DNA of 20,754 nucleotides from Bacillota bacterium (GCA_023402355.1 JAEXCG010000171.1:1-20754), one strand, 5' to 3'; counted from the stretch's first letter, positions 7,212 to 14,363 are shown. Program-made: numbers and translations. Notes: generated by a model not told the origin, from the sequence alone.

Positions 7212-8366
7212 TTGCCGATTTATCACAGCGCGAATCATCCGCGCGTCGGAGTGCCCTGCGGCGCATTTTGCGCGCCGTGTTCGCCTCCCGCTTGTGGGTG
7301 CCCGCCCCAAACATGCTGCCCGCCGCCTTGTCCGTTCCTAACCGGTCCGACAGGGCCAACAGGGCCGGTCGGACCCACAGGACCTCGCGGTTCCACCGGC
7401 CCCACCGGCGCGGCAGGCTTCAATGGCGCCACAGGGGCGACGGGCCCGACGGGACTCATCGGCCCCACCGGTGTTACGGGTGTCACAGGGCCAACAGGGG
7501 CTACAGGGGCGAACGGTGTTACGGGGGCTACAGGGCCCACCGGGACCCCAGGCGCTACGGGGGCAACCGGACCCACAGGCCCTACAGGTGCTACAGGCAC
7601 TACGGGGGCAAACGGGCCCACGGGCCCTACAGGTGCTACAGGCGCTACGGGGGCAAACGGGCCCACGGGCCCTACAGGCGCTAACGGCATCGCGGGATCG
7701 ACCGGTCCTACCGGACCCACAGGCCCTGCCGGACCCATTGGACCCACGGGGGCCAACGGCGCTGCCGGACCCACGGGGCCCACTGGGTCCGCAGGCGCTG
7801 TCGGCGCTGCGGGACCGACAGGCCCTGCCGGACCGACCGGCGCTACCGGGCCGACGGGACCCACAGGGGCCAGCGGTGCCGCCGGGCCGACCGGGGCCAC
7901 CGGCGCCACCGGACCTGTCGGCCCTACGGGCCCCACCGGAGCGCTTTCCAGCGTCTACGCTTCCGCTTATCAAAATGGCTCGCTTGCCGTTACCTCCGTG
8001 GGAGGCGGCATCCCTTTCTCTGTTTTTTCCTCTACGCCCGCCAACGCGATTTCTCAGGATGGCGCGCTCTTCGCGACGCTCGTTCCGGGCACGTATCTGA
8101 TTCTTTATACCCTCACCATTCCGGCAGGCGCGGCGGTCGATACGTTCATTCGTCTGCAGGCACGAGGAGAAACCATTCCGGGCACCAACGTGCACATCGT
8201 GACCAATGCCTCCAGCCCGAGCAGCAGTTATACGACGCACGTCGTCTTTGAGGCTACCGTGCTCGACATATTCCGAATTTCCAGCAGCAGCACGTTCAGC
8301 GTTACGGATCCCGCCTCTGCCGATTCGACCCTCGCGGAGCTGCACTTCATCCGCATCGCAGGATAG
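7212..8366 (+). CDS. Collagen-like (Gly-Pro-Thr) surface protein 1, BclA-type
   Basis: A 384-residue protein in three parts. Residues 1-44 are short and Cys/Pro-rich, with eight cysteines in pairs such as CGC and TCC. Residues 45-244 are about 66 uninterrupted Gly-X-Y triplets, mostly GPT, GAT and GAN, which would form a collagen triple helix. Residues 245-384 form a beta-rich C-terminal domain resembling the trimerising TNF/C1q-like jelly roll of Bacillus BclA. Threonine at Y suits O-glycosylation, as in exosporium filaments. I place the start at TTG 7212, after GGGTGAT with four bases between; the paralogue at 8489 shares this junction, and upstream codons do not look coding. No signal peptide is visible, which fits mother-cell assembly on a spore surface rather than secretion (inference). 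It ends inside a strong hairpin at 8361-8388. Confidence 0.88.
   Translation: MPIYHSANHPRVGVPCGAFCAPCSPPACGCPPQTCCPPPCPFLTGPTGPTGPVGPTGPRGSTGPTGAAGFNGATGATGPTGLIGPTGVTGVTGPTGATGANGVTGATGPTGTPGATGATGPTGPTGATGTTGANGPTGPTGATGATGANGPTGPTGANGIAGSTGPTGPTGPAGPIGPTGANGAAGPTGPTGSAGAVGAAGPTGPAGPTGATGPTGPTGASGAAGPTGATGATGPVGPTGPTGALSSVYASAYQNGSLAVTSVGGGIPFSVFSSTPANAISQDGALFATLVPGTYLILYTLTIPAGAAVDTFIRLQARGETIPGTNVHIVTNASSPSSSYTTHVVFEATVLDIFRISSSSTFSVTDPASADSTLAELHFIRIAG
7587..7676 (+). repeat. 45-bp tandem duplication in the collagen region
   Basis: Two adjacent 45-bp copies (7587-7631 and 7632-7676) differ at one base, an A/G change turning Thr into Ala. Each encodes 15 residues, five Gly-X-Y triplets. 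The near-identity points to recent slippage or unequal recombination. Confidence 0.8.
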
Positions 8367-8388
8367 GGGCCGCTCATGGCCCCTATCC
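8361..8388 (+). terminator. Hairpin at the end of collagen-like gene 1
   Basis: GGATAGGGGCC and GGCCCCTATCC form a perfect 11-bp stem with a six-base loop. The TAG stop codon lies within the left arm. The following bases (TCCGTCGTCCTTTG) are only weakly T-rich, so termination may be incomplete. Confidence 0.65.
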
Positions 8389-8405
8389 TCCGTCGTCCTT
8401 TGTGC

Positions 8406-8433
8406 ACGCCCCGTTACCGCGAATCATACGATG
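8406..8433 (+). promoter_or_regulatory. Sigma-K/sigma-E-like element, collagen-like gene 2
   Basis: CATACGATG at 8425-8433 with AC at 8406-8407, 17 bases upstream, repeats the layout seen before collagen-like gene 1. CATACGAT is also one base from the sigma-E -10 CATACAnT, but no good sigma-E -35 is present. The last two -10 bases are TG instead of TA. Confidence 0.35.
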
Positions 8434-8488
8434 TAGTACGAAAAAACACTTTTCCTCATTCAATCTATGGTTGAAAAGGGTGATTGCC

Positions 8489-9673
8489 TTGCCGATGTAT
8501 CGCGGCGGCCGCAACGGTTTTACAGGGCTTCTCAAATCCTTTGTCCCCAAGATTTTTCCCGCGTGTGCGTTTTCGGCGTGCTGTGCGCCGCCCGAATCTC
8601 CCCAAAGCGCGGCTCGCCAGACGATGGATAGCGGTGCCGCGAGCGCGGTGGACCCGACCGGCATAACCCGTTTATCCGGTACCATCGGACATGTGCATGC
8701 GGGGAACTTCATAGGTATCCCCGGCGCATCCAGATTTAACAGGCCGGTTGTCCCGATTGGCGCTATCGGGGCAACCGGCCCTACCGGCATTACAGGTCCA
8801 ACGGGCCCCACAGGCCCCACTGGTCCTACCGGTATTACAGGTCCGATTGGCCCCACTGGCCCCGTCGGTCCCGCTGGTCCTTCCGGCATTACGGGCCCTA
8901 TTGGCCCCACAGGCCCCGCTGGTCCTACCGGTATAACAGGCCCGATTGGCCACACTGGCCCCGCTGGTCCTACCGGTATAACAGGTTCGATTGGTCCCAC
9001 AGGCCCTATCGGCCCCACTGGTTCTACCGGCATTACAGGCCCTATGGGTCCCACAGGCCCTGTCGGCCCCGCTGGTCCTACCGGCATTGCCGGTCCCACA
9101 GGCGCTACCGGCCCCACCGGTCATACCGGCATTACGGGCCCTATTGGCCCCACAGGCCCCGCCGGGCCTACCGGCATTACAGGCCCTATGGGTCCCACAG
9201 GCCCTGTCGGCCCCGCCGGTCCCACCGGCCCCACCGGTGCACTCCCCTATCCCGCTTCTGCCAGTCTGGCCAGCATAACCGCCCAGACGCTCGCGCCAAA
9301 CGGATATTACGCGCCGGTGCATCTGACCCTTTACACGCCTTACGATGTAAAACTGGAGGACGATGGTTACACGATAACGCTCCTTCGAGACGGACTTTAT
9401 CTCGTGTCCTACGGCGTTATCCCCTCCGCCGGGGCCAACGAGGCCGCAAGCGCCGCGCTCCTGCTTCCAAGGGGCGGAGCGGTACCGCCCGTCCTGCTGC
9501 TCTCCAACAGGCCTATGCCCGCAGACGGGGTCTGCGTATCGGCGTCCTTCGTCGCTCCCTTTACATCGGGCGAGCAGCTCTTCCTCGGGATCAATTCCTC
9601 CGAAACGGTGCTCCTCTCTGCCCACGCAAAACACGCCGCCAATGCGACGCTCTGCATCGTTCAAGTGGGCTGA
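8489..9673 (+). CDS. Collagen-like (Gly-Pro-Thr) surface protein 2, BclA-type
   Basis: A 394-residue paralogue of the preceding gene. Residues 1-90 form an N-terminal region unrelated in detail to that of protein 1 and with few cysteines (AFSACCAPP). Residues 91-251 are about 53 Gly-X-Y triplets organised in larger 15- and 18-residue units that begin with GIT. Residues 252-394 form a beta-rich C-terminal head of the BclA/TNF-like type. The start at TTG 8489 follows AAAAGGGTGATTGCC, matching the junction before protein 1 nearly base for base; the upstream Met at 8402 has no ribosome binding site and covers the probable promoter. The sequence between the genes has its own hairpin and promoter-like element, so the two are probably transcribed separately. 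Both may form trimeric filaments on the spore or cell surface (inference). Confidence 0.87.
   Translation: MPMYRGGRNGFTGLLKSFVPKIFPACAFSACCAPPESPQSAARQTMDSGAASAVDPTGITRLSGTIGHVHAGNFIGIPGASRFNRPVVPIGAIGATGPTGITGPTGPTGPTGPTGITGPIGPTGPVGPAGPSGITGPIGPTGPAGPTGITGPIGHTGPAGPTGITGSIGPTGPIGPTGSTGITGPMGPTGPVGPAGPTGIAGPTGATGPTGHTGITGPIGPTGPAGPTGITGPMGPTGPVGPAGPTGPTGALPYPASASLASITAQTLAPNGYYAPVHLTLYTPYDVKLEDDGYTITLLRDGLYLVSYGVIPSAGANEAASAALLLPRGGAVPPVLLLSNRPMPADGVCVSASFVAPFTSGEQLFLGINSSETVLLSAHAKHAANATLCIVQVG
8786..9226 (+). repeat. Nine 45/54-bp repeat units in collagen-like gene 2
   Basis: The triplet region resolves into nine consecutive units of 15, 18, 15, 15, 18, 18, 15, 15 and 18 residues. All but one begin GIT (one is GIA). 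Units three and eight have the same amino-acid sequence, as do units six and nine. This is a minisatellite-like, length-variable design superimposed on the three-residue collagen period. Confidence 0.8.
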
Positions 9674-9717
9674 CGTGAGACGCCTCGCCCAAGCCATCGG
9701 CTGAATGAAACGACCAA

Positions 9718-9743
9718 GGGCCGCTCTTCGCGGCCCCTTTTCT
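9718..9743 (+). terminator. Rho-independent terminator after collagen-like gene 2
   Basis: GGGCCGC and GCGGCCC form a 7-bp GC stem around a TCTTC loop, followed by CTTTTCTG. It lies about 45 bases after the stop codon. Confidence 0.75.
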
Positions 9744-9748
9744 GTCCG

Positions 9749-9777
9749 TTGCAACCGGAAGGCCCCCGTGCTATACT
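9749..9777 (+). promoter_or_regulatory. Sigma-A-type promoter of the exporter gene pair
   Basis: TTGCAA at 9749-9754 and TATACT at 9772-9777 are 17 bases apart, close to consensus. Transcription would start near 9784, giving a short leader with AGGGGG before the ATG at 9812. Confidence 0.75.
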
Positions 9778-9811
9778 GTCTTCATAAAATCAACCGGCAG
9801 GGGGAAAGTGC

Positions 9812-10588
9812 ATGGCCTCGTTCGATCCGCGCGCGCTGGAACTGACCGTCCGCGCAGGGGAAGTGCTGCTCAAGAGCGGCGCGGAAATCTTCCGCGTTCA
9901 GGAGACGATGCTGCGCATCGCGGCGGCCTACCGCGTGGAACCCTTTCACGTGTACGTCATTTCCAACGGCATCTTCTGCTGTGTGGACGGAGAGGAGGGT
10001 CGCCACATCAGCGAAATCCGCCACGCGCCGCTCTCCCCCGTCCACCTGGGCCGGGTCGCCGCGGTCAACGCGCTTTCGCGCGGCATCGTCTCCGGCCAAT
10101 ACACGCTGGGCGACGCCCTGCAAGAGGTGGAGCGTATCGAGTCGATGCCCTTTAAGCCCGCGTGGGCGCAGGTCGCGGCTTCGGGCGTTGGCAGCGCGGG
10201 CTTCGGCTATCTGTTCGGCGCAAGCCTTCACGACGCGGCTGCATCCTTTGTGGCCGGGGCGCTTTTACAGCTCTTCCTCTTCTTTCTCGCCCGGCACAGG
10301 GTCTCCAAGATCCTGCAAAACCTGCTCGGCAGCGCCGCCGTGACGCTCGTGTGCATCCTCTGCTGCCTGCTTTTTCCGAAGCTCACCCTTTCCAGCACGA
10401 TCATCGGCGCAATCCTCCCTCTGGTGCCCGGCGTACCCCTCACGACCGCCGTGCGCGACTTTTTTAATTCCGACTATCTGTCCGGCACCATTCGCCTGAT
10501 CGACGCGGTGCTCGTCGCCTCGTGCATCGCCATCGGCGTGGGTTTCATGCTCAAGCTCTACAGCCTGTTTCCGGGAGGTCTCCTGTGA
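9812..10588 (+). CDS. Threonine/serine exporter family protein, larger subunit (ThrE/YjjP-like)
   Basis: A 258-residue protein with the ThrE (DUF1212, PF06738) layout: about 110 cytoplasmic residues including 'LKSGAEIFRVQETMLRIA', then five or so hydrophobic segments. The signature 'GAILPLVPGVPLTTAVRDF' lies near residues 200-220. Corynebacterium ThrE exports threonine and serine using the proton gradient; the split YjjP/YjjB type is known in many bacteria, with related pairs moving small carboxylates such as succinate, so substrate is open. The ATG follows AGGGGGAAAGTGC. The stop codon overlaps the next start as TGATG, so both halves are translated together and surely form one transporter. 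Confidence 0.9.
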   Translation: MASFDPRALELTVRAGEVLLKSGAEIFRVQETMLRIAAAYRVEPFHVYVISNGIFCCVDGEEGRHISEIRHAPLSPVHLGRVAAVNALSRGIVSGQYTLGDALQEVERIESMPFKPAWAQVAASGVGSAGFGYLFGASLHDAAASFVAGALLQLFLFFLARHRVSKILQNLLGSAAVTLVCILCCLLFPKLTLSSTIIGAILPLVPGVPLTTAVRDFFNSDYLSGTIRLIDAVLVASCIAIGVGFMLKLYSLFPGGLL

Positions 10589-11040
10589 TGCCGCTTCAAG
10601 TTTTCGCCGCCTTTCTGGCTACCGTGGCCTTTGCGGTGCTCTTTCAGGCGCCGCGCAGCGAATACGCGCAGTGCGGTCTGGCGGGCGCGGTCGGCTGGGT
10701 CTGTTACATCGCCTGCCTGCGCCTCAGCGGTTCCGTCGCGCTTTCGACGCTCGGGGCTACGATCGCGCTCACGCTGCTTTGCCGCCTGCTCGCGGTCGCG
10801 CGGCAGATGCCCTCCACGGTATTTCTCGTGTGCGGCATCTTTCCGCTGGTGCCCGGCGCGGGCATTTACTACACCGCCTATCACTTCATCATGGGCGAAA
10901 ATCAGCTCGCCGTCAGCCGCGGCATCGAAACCGTCAAAATCGCCGTTTCCATCGCGCTGGGCATCGTGCTCGTCCTTTCGCTCCCGGGCGGCTGGTTTTC
11001 ATTCGGACGTTTCCTGCGGCGCCCCAAGCCCCGCGTCTGA
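10588..11040 (+). CDS. Threonine/serine exporter family protein, small subunit (YjjB-like)
   Basis: A 150-residue membrane protein of the ThrE_2/DUF3815 type (PF12821), with four or five hydrophobic segments and the signature 'FLVCGIFPLVPGAGIYYTAYH' near residues 78-98, mirroring the repeat in the larger subunit. The ATG at 10588 is chosen because GGGAGG lies about nine bases upstream and because it shares bases with the previous TGA; the longer frame from 10522 lies inside the upstream gene. The two proteins together correspond to one full-length ThrE. A short gap without a recognisable terminator separates it from the regulator gene. Confidence 0.9.
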   Translation: MPLQVFAAFLATVAFAVLFQAPRSEYAQCGLAGAVGWVCYIACLRLSGSVALSTLGATIALTLLCRLLAVARQMPSTVFLVCGIFPLVPGAGIYYTAYHFIMGENQLAVSRGIETVKIAVSIALGIVLVLSLPGGWFSFGRFLRRPKPRV

Positions 11041-11101
11041 TTCTGGCGTTATTCCGTCCGCTTTCGACACTTTTCACGATCTGTCCATATCCACACGTCC
11101 C

Positions 11102-11125
11102 CCTGCCATGGTATAATCAGGCAGG
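11102..11125 (+). promoter_or_regulatory. Extended -10 promoter within a dyad (TetR gene)
   Basis: TATAAT at 11112-11117 is preceded by TGG, giving an extended -10; the -35 is weak. CCTGCC at 11102-11107 and GGCAGG at 11120-11125 form 6-bp arms on either side of this -10. The site is well placed for autorepression by the TetR-family protein encoded immediately downstream. Confidence 0.6.
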
Positions 11126-11147
11126 TTTAGTCGAGGATGTGACGTGG

Positions 11148-11699
11148 ATGCCGGATTCGATCATCACCAAGAACGCGCTGGCGGCGGCCGTCAAAGAGCT
11201 GATGCAGCAAAGGCCCTTTGCCAAGATCAGCGTGGGCGACATCTGCGAGCAGTGCGGCATGAGCCGCAAGAGCTTTTATTATCACTTCCGTGACAAGTAC
11301 GATCTGGTCAACTGGATCTTTTACAGCGATTTTTTAAGGTCCCTGCAGGAGGAACCCTGTGAAAACGGATGGCTGCTGCTGCGCAATCTGTGCCGCCTGT
11401 TTTACCGTGACCGGCTCTTTTACGCAAACGCCTTGCAGGTGCGCGGGCAAAACTCCTTCCGGGATTACTTTATCGAGGTGCTCGAGCCCTTTATCGTCGC
11501 CTTCACGCAGGACATGGTCACCGATCATACGCATCAGAAGTTCTTCATCACCTTCTACTGCGACGCTTTCCTCACCGCCATCGTGCGCTGGCTTTCCGAA
11601 GGGGCGGAAATCCCGCCGGACGAGTTCGTCGACTTGTTTGAAAGCGTGGCCGAACACGTCGCTTCTCACCTGCCCAAGAACGAGACGCCCACCTCATGA
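11148..11699 (+). CDS. TetR/AcrR family transcriptional regulator
   Basis: A 183-residue regulator. Residues 1-55 hold the N-terminal helix-turn-helix, with 'ISVGDICEQCGMSRKSFYYHF' and then RDKYDL, the conserved recognition-helix pattern of TetR proteins, closest in style to the DhaS/TetR_C_8 group. The remaining helices form the ligand-binding and dimer part; the ligand is not deducible. The ATG at 11148 has GAGG eleven bases upstream; a GTG at 11139 is possible but too near that site. It may control itself through the dyad at its promoter, and perhaps the exporter genes just upstream, which face the same way but have their own promoter. Confidence 0.88.
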   Translation: MPDSIITKNALAAAVKELMQQRPFAKISVGDICEQCGMSRKSFYYHFRDKYDLVNWIFYSDFLRSLQEEPCENGWLLLRNLCRLFYRDRLFYANALQVRGQNSFRDYFIEVLEPFIVAFTQDMVTDHTHQKFFITFYCDAFLTAIVRWLSEGAEIPPDEFVDLFESVAEHVASHLPKNETPTS

Positions 11700-11720
11700 C
11701 GTACATTTTTCCATACAGAA

Positions 11721-11756
11721 AAAATCCGTCCGGTCCATTGAGACCGAACGGATTTT
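11721..11756. terminator. Bidirectional terminator between convergent operons
   Basis: AAAATCCGT (11721-11729) pairs with ACGGATTTT (11748-11756), and CGGTC pairs with GACCG inside, around a CATTGA loop, with one mismatch. A run of T follows on the minus strand (six) and a shorter one on the plus strand. It serves the TetR gene from one side and the CoA-disulfide reductase operon from the other. Confidence 0.85.
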
Positions 11757-11758
11757 GC

Positions 11759-13462
11759 CTATTTCTGTACGATTTTGATGCCGCACGGATAAGCCGCCTC
11801 CGCGTCGAAAGCGGGATCGGAGGTCACGCGCTCGTAGAAGCGGTAGCCGCCGCTCAGGTTGTAGCACTCGAAGCCCTTCTGCGAAAGCAGCCGGCAGGCG
11901 ATATAGCTGCGCAGCCCGCTGTGGCAGTTGACGTAGACGGGCTTTTGCGCGGGAAGCTCGCTCGTCCGCTGCCTGAGGCTGTCCAACGGAATGTTGATCG
12001 CCCCGTCGATGTGGCCGCGCGCGTACTCCGCGGGCGTGCGCACGTCCAGCAGCGTGACGCTGCCGTCTCTGGGCAGGCCGGCTACGTCGTGCCAGTGAAA
12101 CTGCCGCACGAGCCCGCTCCGCACGTTCTCGATCACGAATCCCGCCATGTTGACCGGATCCTTCGCCGAGGAAAAGGGCGGCGCGTATGCCAAATCCAGT
12201 TCCGCCAGATCCTGCGCCGCCATCCGCGCGCGAATGGCCGTAGCCAGCACGTCGATGCGCTTGTCGACGCCGTCAAAACCTACGATCTGTGCGCCGAGGA
12301 TGCTTCCGGTCGCGGGATCGTACAGCGTCTTGACCGTCATATTGTTCGCGCCCGGGTAATACGTCGCGTGCGACGCGGAGAACGTAAGCACCTTATCAAA
12401 CGGAATGCCCGCCGCGCGCGCCGCCTTCTCGTTCAGGCCCGTCGCCGCCACGGTCATGTCAAACAGCTTGATGACCGACGACCCCTGCGAACCGGGATAA
12501 CGCCGCGCGATGCCGCAGATGTCGTCCGCCGCGATGCGCCCCTGACGGTTAGCCGGGCCTGCGAGCGAGATGAGCGCCGCCTCCCCGCTGACGCTGTTTT
12601 GCACCTGCACCGCGTCGCCCACCGCGTAGATGTCCGGCACGGAGGTGCGCATGCGCTCGTCCACGACGATCGCCCCGCGAACGCCGAGCGCGAGGCCCGC
12701 GTCCTTTGCGAGCGCTGTATCCGGCGCTACGCCGATCGCGAGCACGCAAAGGTCGACGGACAGCGCCTTTCCGCCCGAGGTGCGGGCCATAATGCCGTCT
12801 TCCCGATCTTCAAAGCCCTGCACGGTTTCGCCCAGCACGAGCGATACGCCCCTGCTTTTGAGGTAGGCGTGCACCTCGCAGGCCATGTCGTAGTCGAGCG
12901 GCGCCATGACCTGATTCGTCCCCTCCACAACCGTGACCTGAGCGCCCGCCTCCACCAGGTTTTCGGCCATCTCCAGGCCGATAAACCCGCCGCCTACGAC
13001 GAGCGCGCGCCGAGGCGCCGTCCGCTCGACGAATGTGCGCAGCTTCAGGGTATCCTCCACGGTGCGTAGCGTGAAGACGCGATCGCTCTGAATCCCCGGA
13101 ATCCCCGGCCGCACCGGTTTGGCGCCCGGCGATAAAATCAGCTTGTCGTAGCTCTCCTCGTACTCAGCGCCGGACGACAGATCGCGAACCACTACCGTCT
13201 TTCGCGCGGGATCGATTCGCTGGACCTCGCAGCGCACGCGCACGTCCACGTCGAACCGCCGCTTAAAGCTTTCCGGCGTCTGGAGCGTCAGTTCTTCCCG
13301 ATCCTTGATCGTCCCGCCGACGTAATACGGCAGGCCGCAGTTGGCGTAGGAGACGTATCCGCTGCGCTCAAAGACGACGATCTGCGCGTCCTCGCAGAGC
13401 CTGCGCAGCCGCGCGGCCGCGCTCGCGCCGCCCGCGACGCCGCCCACGATGATGACCTTCAT
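11759..13462 (-). CDS. CoA-disulfide reductase/rhodanese fusion (FAD-dependent)
   Basis: A 567-residue flavoenzyme. The N-terminal FAD site is VIIVGGVAGGASAAARLRR, the redox cysteine is Cys42 in SYANCGLPYY, and a second dinucleotide site reads VVGGGFIGLEMAENL. 'DIYAVGDAV' contacts FAD. This is the one-cysteine pattern of CoA-disulfide and NADH-persulfide reductases. The last 100 residues form a rhodanese domain with LLDVRTPAEYARGHIDGA and active-site Cys513 in CHSGLRS. Such CoADR-Rhd fusions reduce CoA persulfides, polysulfide or CoA disulfide with NAD(P)H. The start is ATG 13462, with AGAGGTG at good spacing; an upstream GTG lies in that site. It is the last gene of the operon with the NifX-like and DUF134 genes and ends at the shared terminator. 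Confidence 0.93.
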   Translation of the reverse strand: MKVIIVGGVAGGASAAARLRRLCEDAQIVVFERSGYVSYANCGLPYYVGGTIKDREELTLQTPESFKRRFDVDVRVRCEVQRIDPARKTVVVRDLSSGAEYEESYDKLILSPGAKPVRPGIPGIQSDRVFTLRTVEDTLKLRTFVERTAPRRALVVGGGFIGLEMAENLVEAGAQVTVVEGTNQVMAPLDYDMACEVHAYLKSRGVSLVLGETVQGFEDREDGIMARTSGGKALSVDLCVLAIGVAPDTALAKDAGLALGVRGAIVVDERMRTSVPDIYAVGDAVQVQNSVSGEAALISLAGPANRQGRIAADDICGIARRYPGSQGSSVIKLFDMTVAATGLNEKAARAAGIPFDKVLTFSASHATYYPGANNMTVKTLYDPATGSILGAQIVGFDGVDKRIDVLATAIRARMAAQDLAELDLAYAPPFSSAKDPVNMAGFVIENVRSGLVRQFHWHDVAGLPRDGSVTLLDVRTPAEYARGHIDGAINIPLDSLRQRTSELPAQKPVYVNCHSGLRSYIACRLLSQKGFECYNLSGGYRFYERVTSDPAFDAEAAYPCGIKIVQK

Positions 13463-13499
13463 GCTTCGCACCTCTTTTCCTCAGCCCTTGTCCGGCCGA

Positions 13500-13889
13500 T
13501 CAATGGCAGTTGCCCGCGCAGGAGTCGTGCCCGTGGCAGTCGTGCTCGCCCTCATGGTGATGGTTGCACCGGGTATCCGGGTCGTATGCGAGCGTGCCGC
13601 CGAGCAGCGCCGCCACGCAGTCGTCCGCGCTTCCGCTCGCGCCCGGGTACAGCTCGATGCCCGCCTCCGCGAGCGCCGTGCGCGCTCCGCCCCCGATGCC
13701 GCCGCAGATGAGCGCGTTCACGCCGTTATTCCTGAGCAAAACCGCCAACGCGCCGTGTCCCTCTCCCTGCGCGCTCACGATCGCGCTGCGCACGACCTTG
13801 CCGTCCGCGACCTCATAGACCTTGAACTGCTCCGTGTGTCCAAAGTGCTGAAATACCTGTCCGTCCTCATAGGTTACCGCGATTTTCAT
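13500..13889 (-). CDS. NifX/NifB-type dinitrogenase iron-molybdenum cofactor domain protein
   Basis: A 129-residue protein with an RNase-H-like NifX/NifB_C fold: MKIAVTYEDGQVFQHFGHTE at the start, then 'VNALICGGIGGGARTAL' near residues 57-73. The family binds metal clusters; nitrogenase genes are absent, and stand-alone members beside DUF134 are common in anaerobes with an unknown role. The C-terminal tail, residues 108-129, has seven His and four Cys within 22 residues and looks like a metal-binding extension. The ATG at 13889 has AGGAGG nine bases upstream. The start overlaps the end of the DUF134 gene by 23 bases, so the two are translationally coupled. It sits 37 bases before the CoA-disulfide reductase gene. 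Confidence 0.9.
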   Translation of the reverse strand: MKIAVTYEDGQVFQHFGHTEQFKVYEVADGKVVRSAIVSAQGEGHGALAVLLRNNGVNALICGGIGGGARTALAEAGIELYPGASGSADDCVAALLGGTLAYDPDTRCNHHHEGEHDCHGHDSCAGNCH

Positions 13890-14301
13890 TTTCTATATCC
13901 TCCTGTTGCATACAATTTTGAGCCTCGCTGCAGCGTCTCATGCCGCACGCGCCTTGCCGCCCCTGGCGGCAGTCCATTCCCCTGCATCCCCGGCCGCAGC
14001 AGGCCTCCGCATGCGGGCAAAGCGTATAGGTTCCGCCCCGGATGACCAGCTTCCTGCCTTCCACCAGCACCTGCGCAAGCTTACGCCGCGCCGCGTCATA
14101 AACCGCCTGCGCCGTCGTGCGTGCGACGCCCATCTGGCGCGCGGCTTCTTCCTGGGTCAACGCGAGCAGGTCGATGAGCCGGATCGTCTCGTACTCGTCC
14201 AGCGTCATTTCCACCGGTTCGCCCGTCCCGCCGTTTGCGGGTTCAAAGGTTTCGCAGCCCGGCAGCGCACAGATACGCCGGCATTTCTGCGGCCTTGCCA
14301 A
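13867..14301 (-). CDS. DUF134 family protein, HTH-containing
   Basis: A 144-residue protein with the DUF134 (PF02001) opening ARPQKCRRIC. A sigma-70 region-4-like helix-turn-helix spans about residues 48-75, including 'LTQEEAARQMGVARTTAQ'. Residues 95-131 are Cys-rich (CPHAEACC, then further CxxC-like pairs) and may bind a metal or cluster. I set the start at TTG 14301: family members begin exactly at this point (MxRPxKCRR), and GAGGTGATC lies at ideal spacing. The longer version from ATG 14328 would leave no leader between the promoter and start codon. It is probably a regulator of its operon; it overlaps the NifX-like gene by 23 bases. Whether it senses iron, molybdenum or redox is not known. 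Confidence 0.9.
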   Translation of the reverse strand: MARPQKCRRICALPGCETFEPANGGTGEPVEMTLDEYETIRLIDLLALTQEEAARQMGVARTTAQAVYDAARRKLAQVLVEGRKLVIRGGTYTLCPHAEACCGRGCRGMDCRQGRQGACGMRRCSEAQNCMQQEDIENENRGNL

Positions 14302-14334
14302 TTGGATCACCTCGATCGTTTCTGACATATGCCA

Positions 14335-14363
14335 ATATTACCACCCTTTTCGCCGTCTGTCAA
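14335..14363 (-). promoter_or_regulatory. Promoter of the DUF134/NifX-like/CoADR operon
   Basis: TTGACA at 14363-14358 and TAATAT at 14340-14335 are 17 bases apart. Transcription would begin at about 14328, giving a 27-base leader to the TTG start at 14301. Confidence 0.8.

Noticed and set aside
6960..7359. Small minus-strand frames of 62 and 123 residues in the gap before collagen-like gene 1
   Set aside because: They lie over the stacked inverted repeats, lack good ribosome binding sites and do not resemble protein families I can name; a structured RNA explains the region better.
7235..7936. Minus-strand frame of Gly-Pro-Val-like repeats, 233 residues
   Set aside because: A reversed collagen-coding repeat automatically yields another open repetitive frame; the plus strand has the start context and terminal domain.
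7344..9238. CRISPR array or tandem DNA satellite
   Set aside because: The periodicity is codon-based (multiples of nine bases) within continuous reading frames, with no spacer-repeat alternation.
11696..13069. Plus-strand 457-residue frame opposite the CoA-disulfide reductase
   Set aside because: Antisense shadow; the minus strand encodes intact FAD, active-site cysteine and rhodanese motifs.
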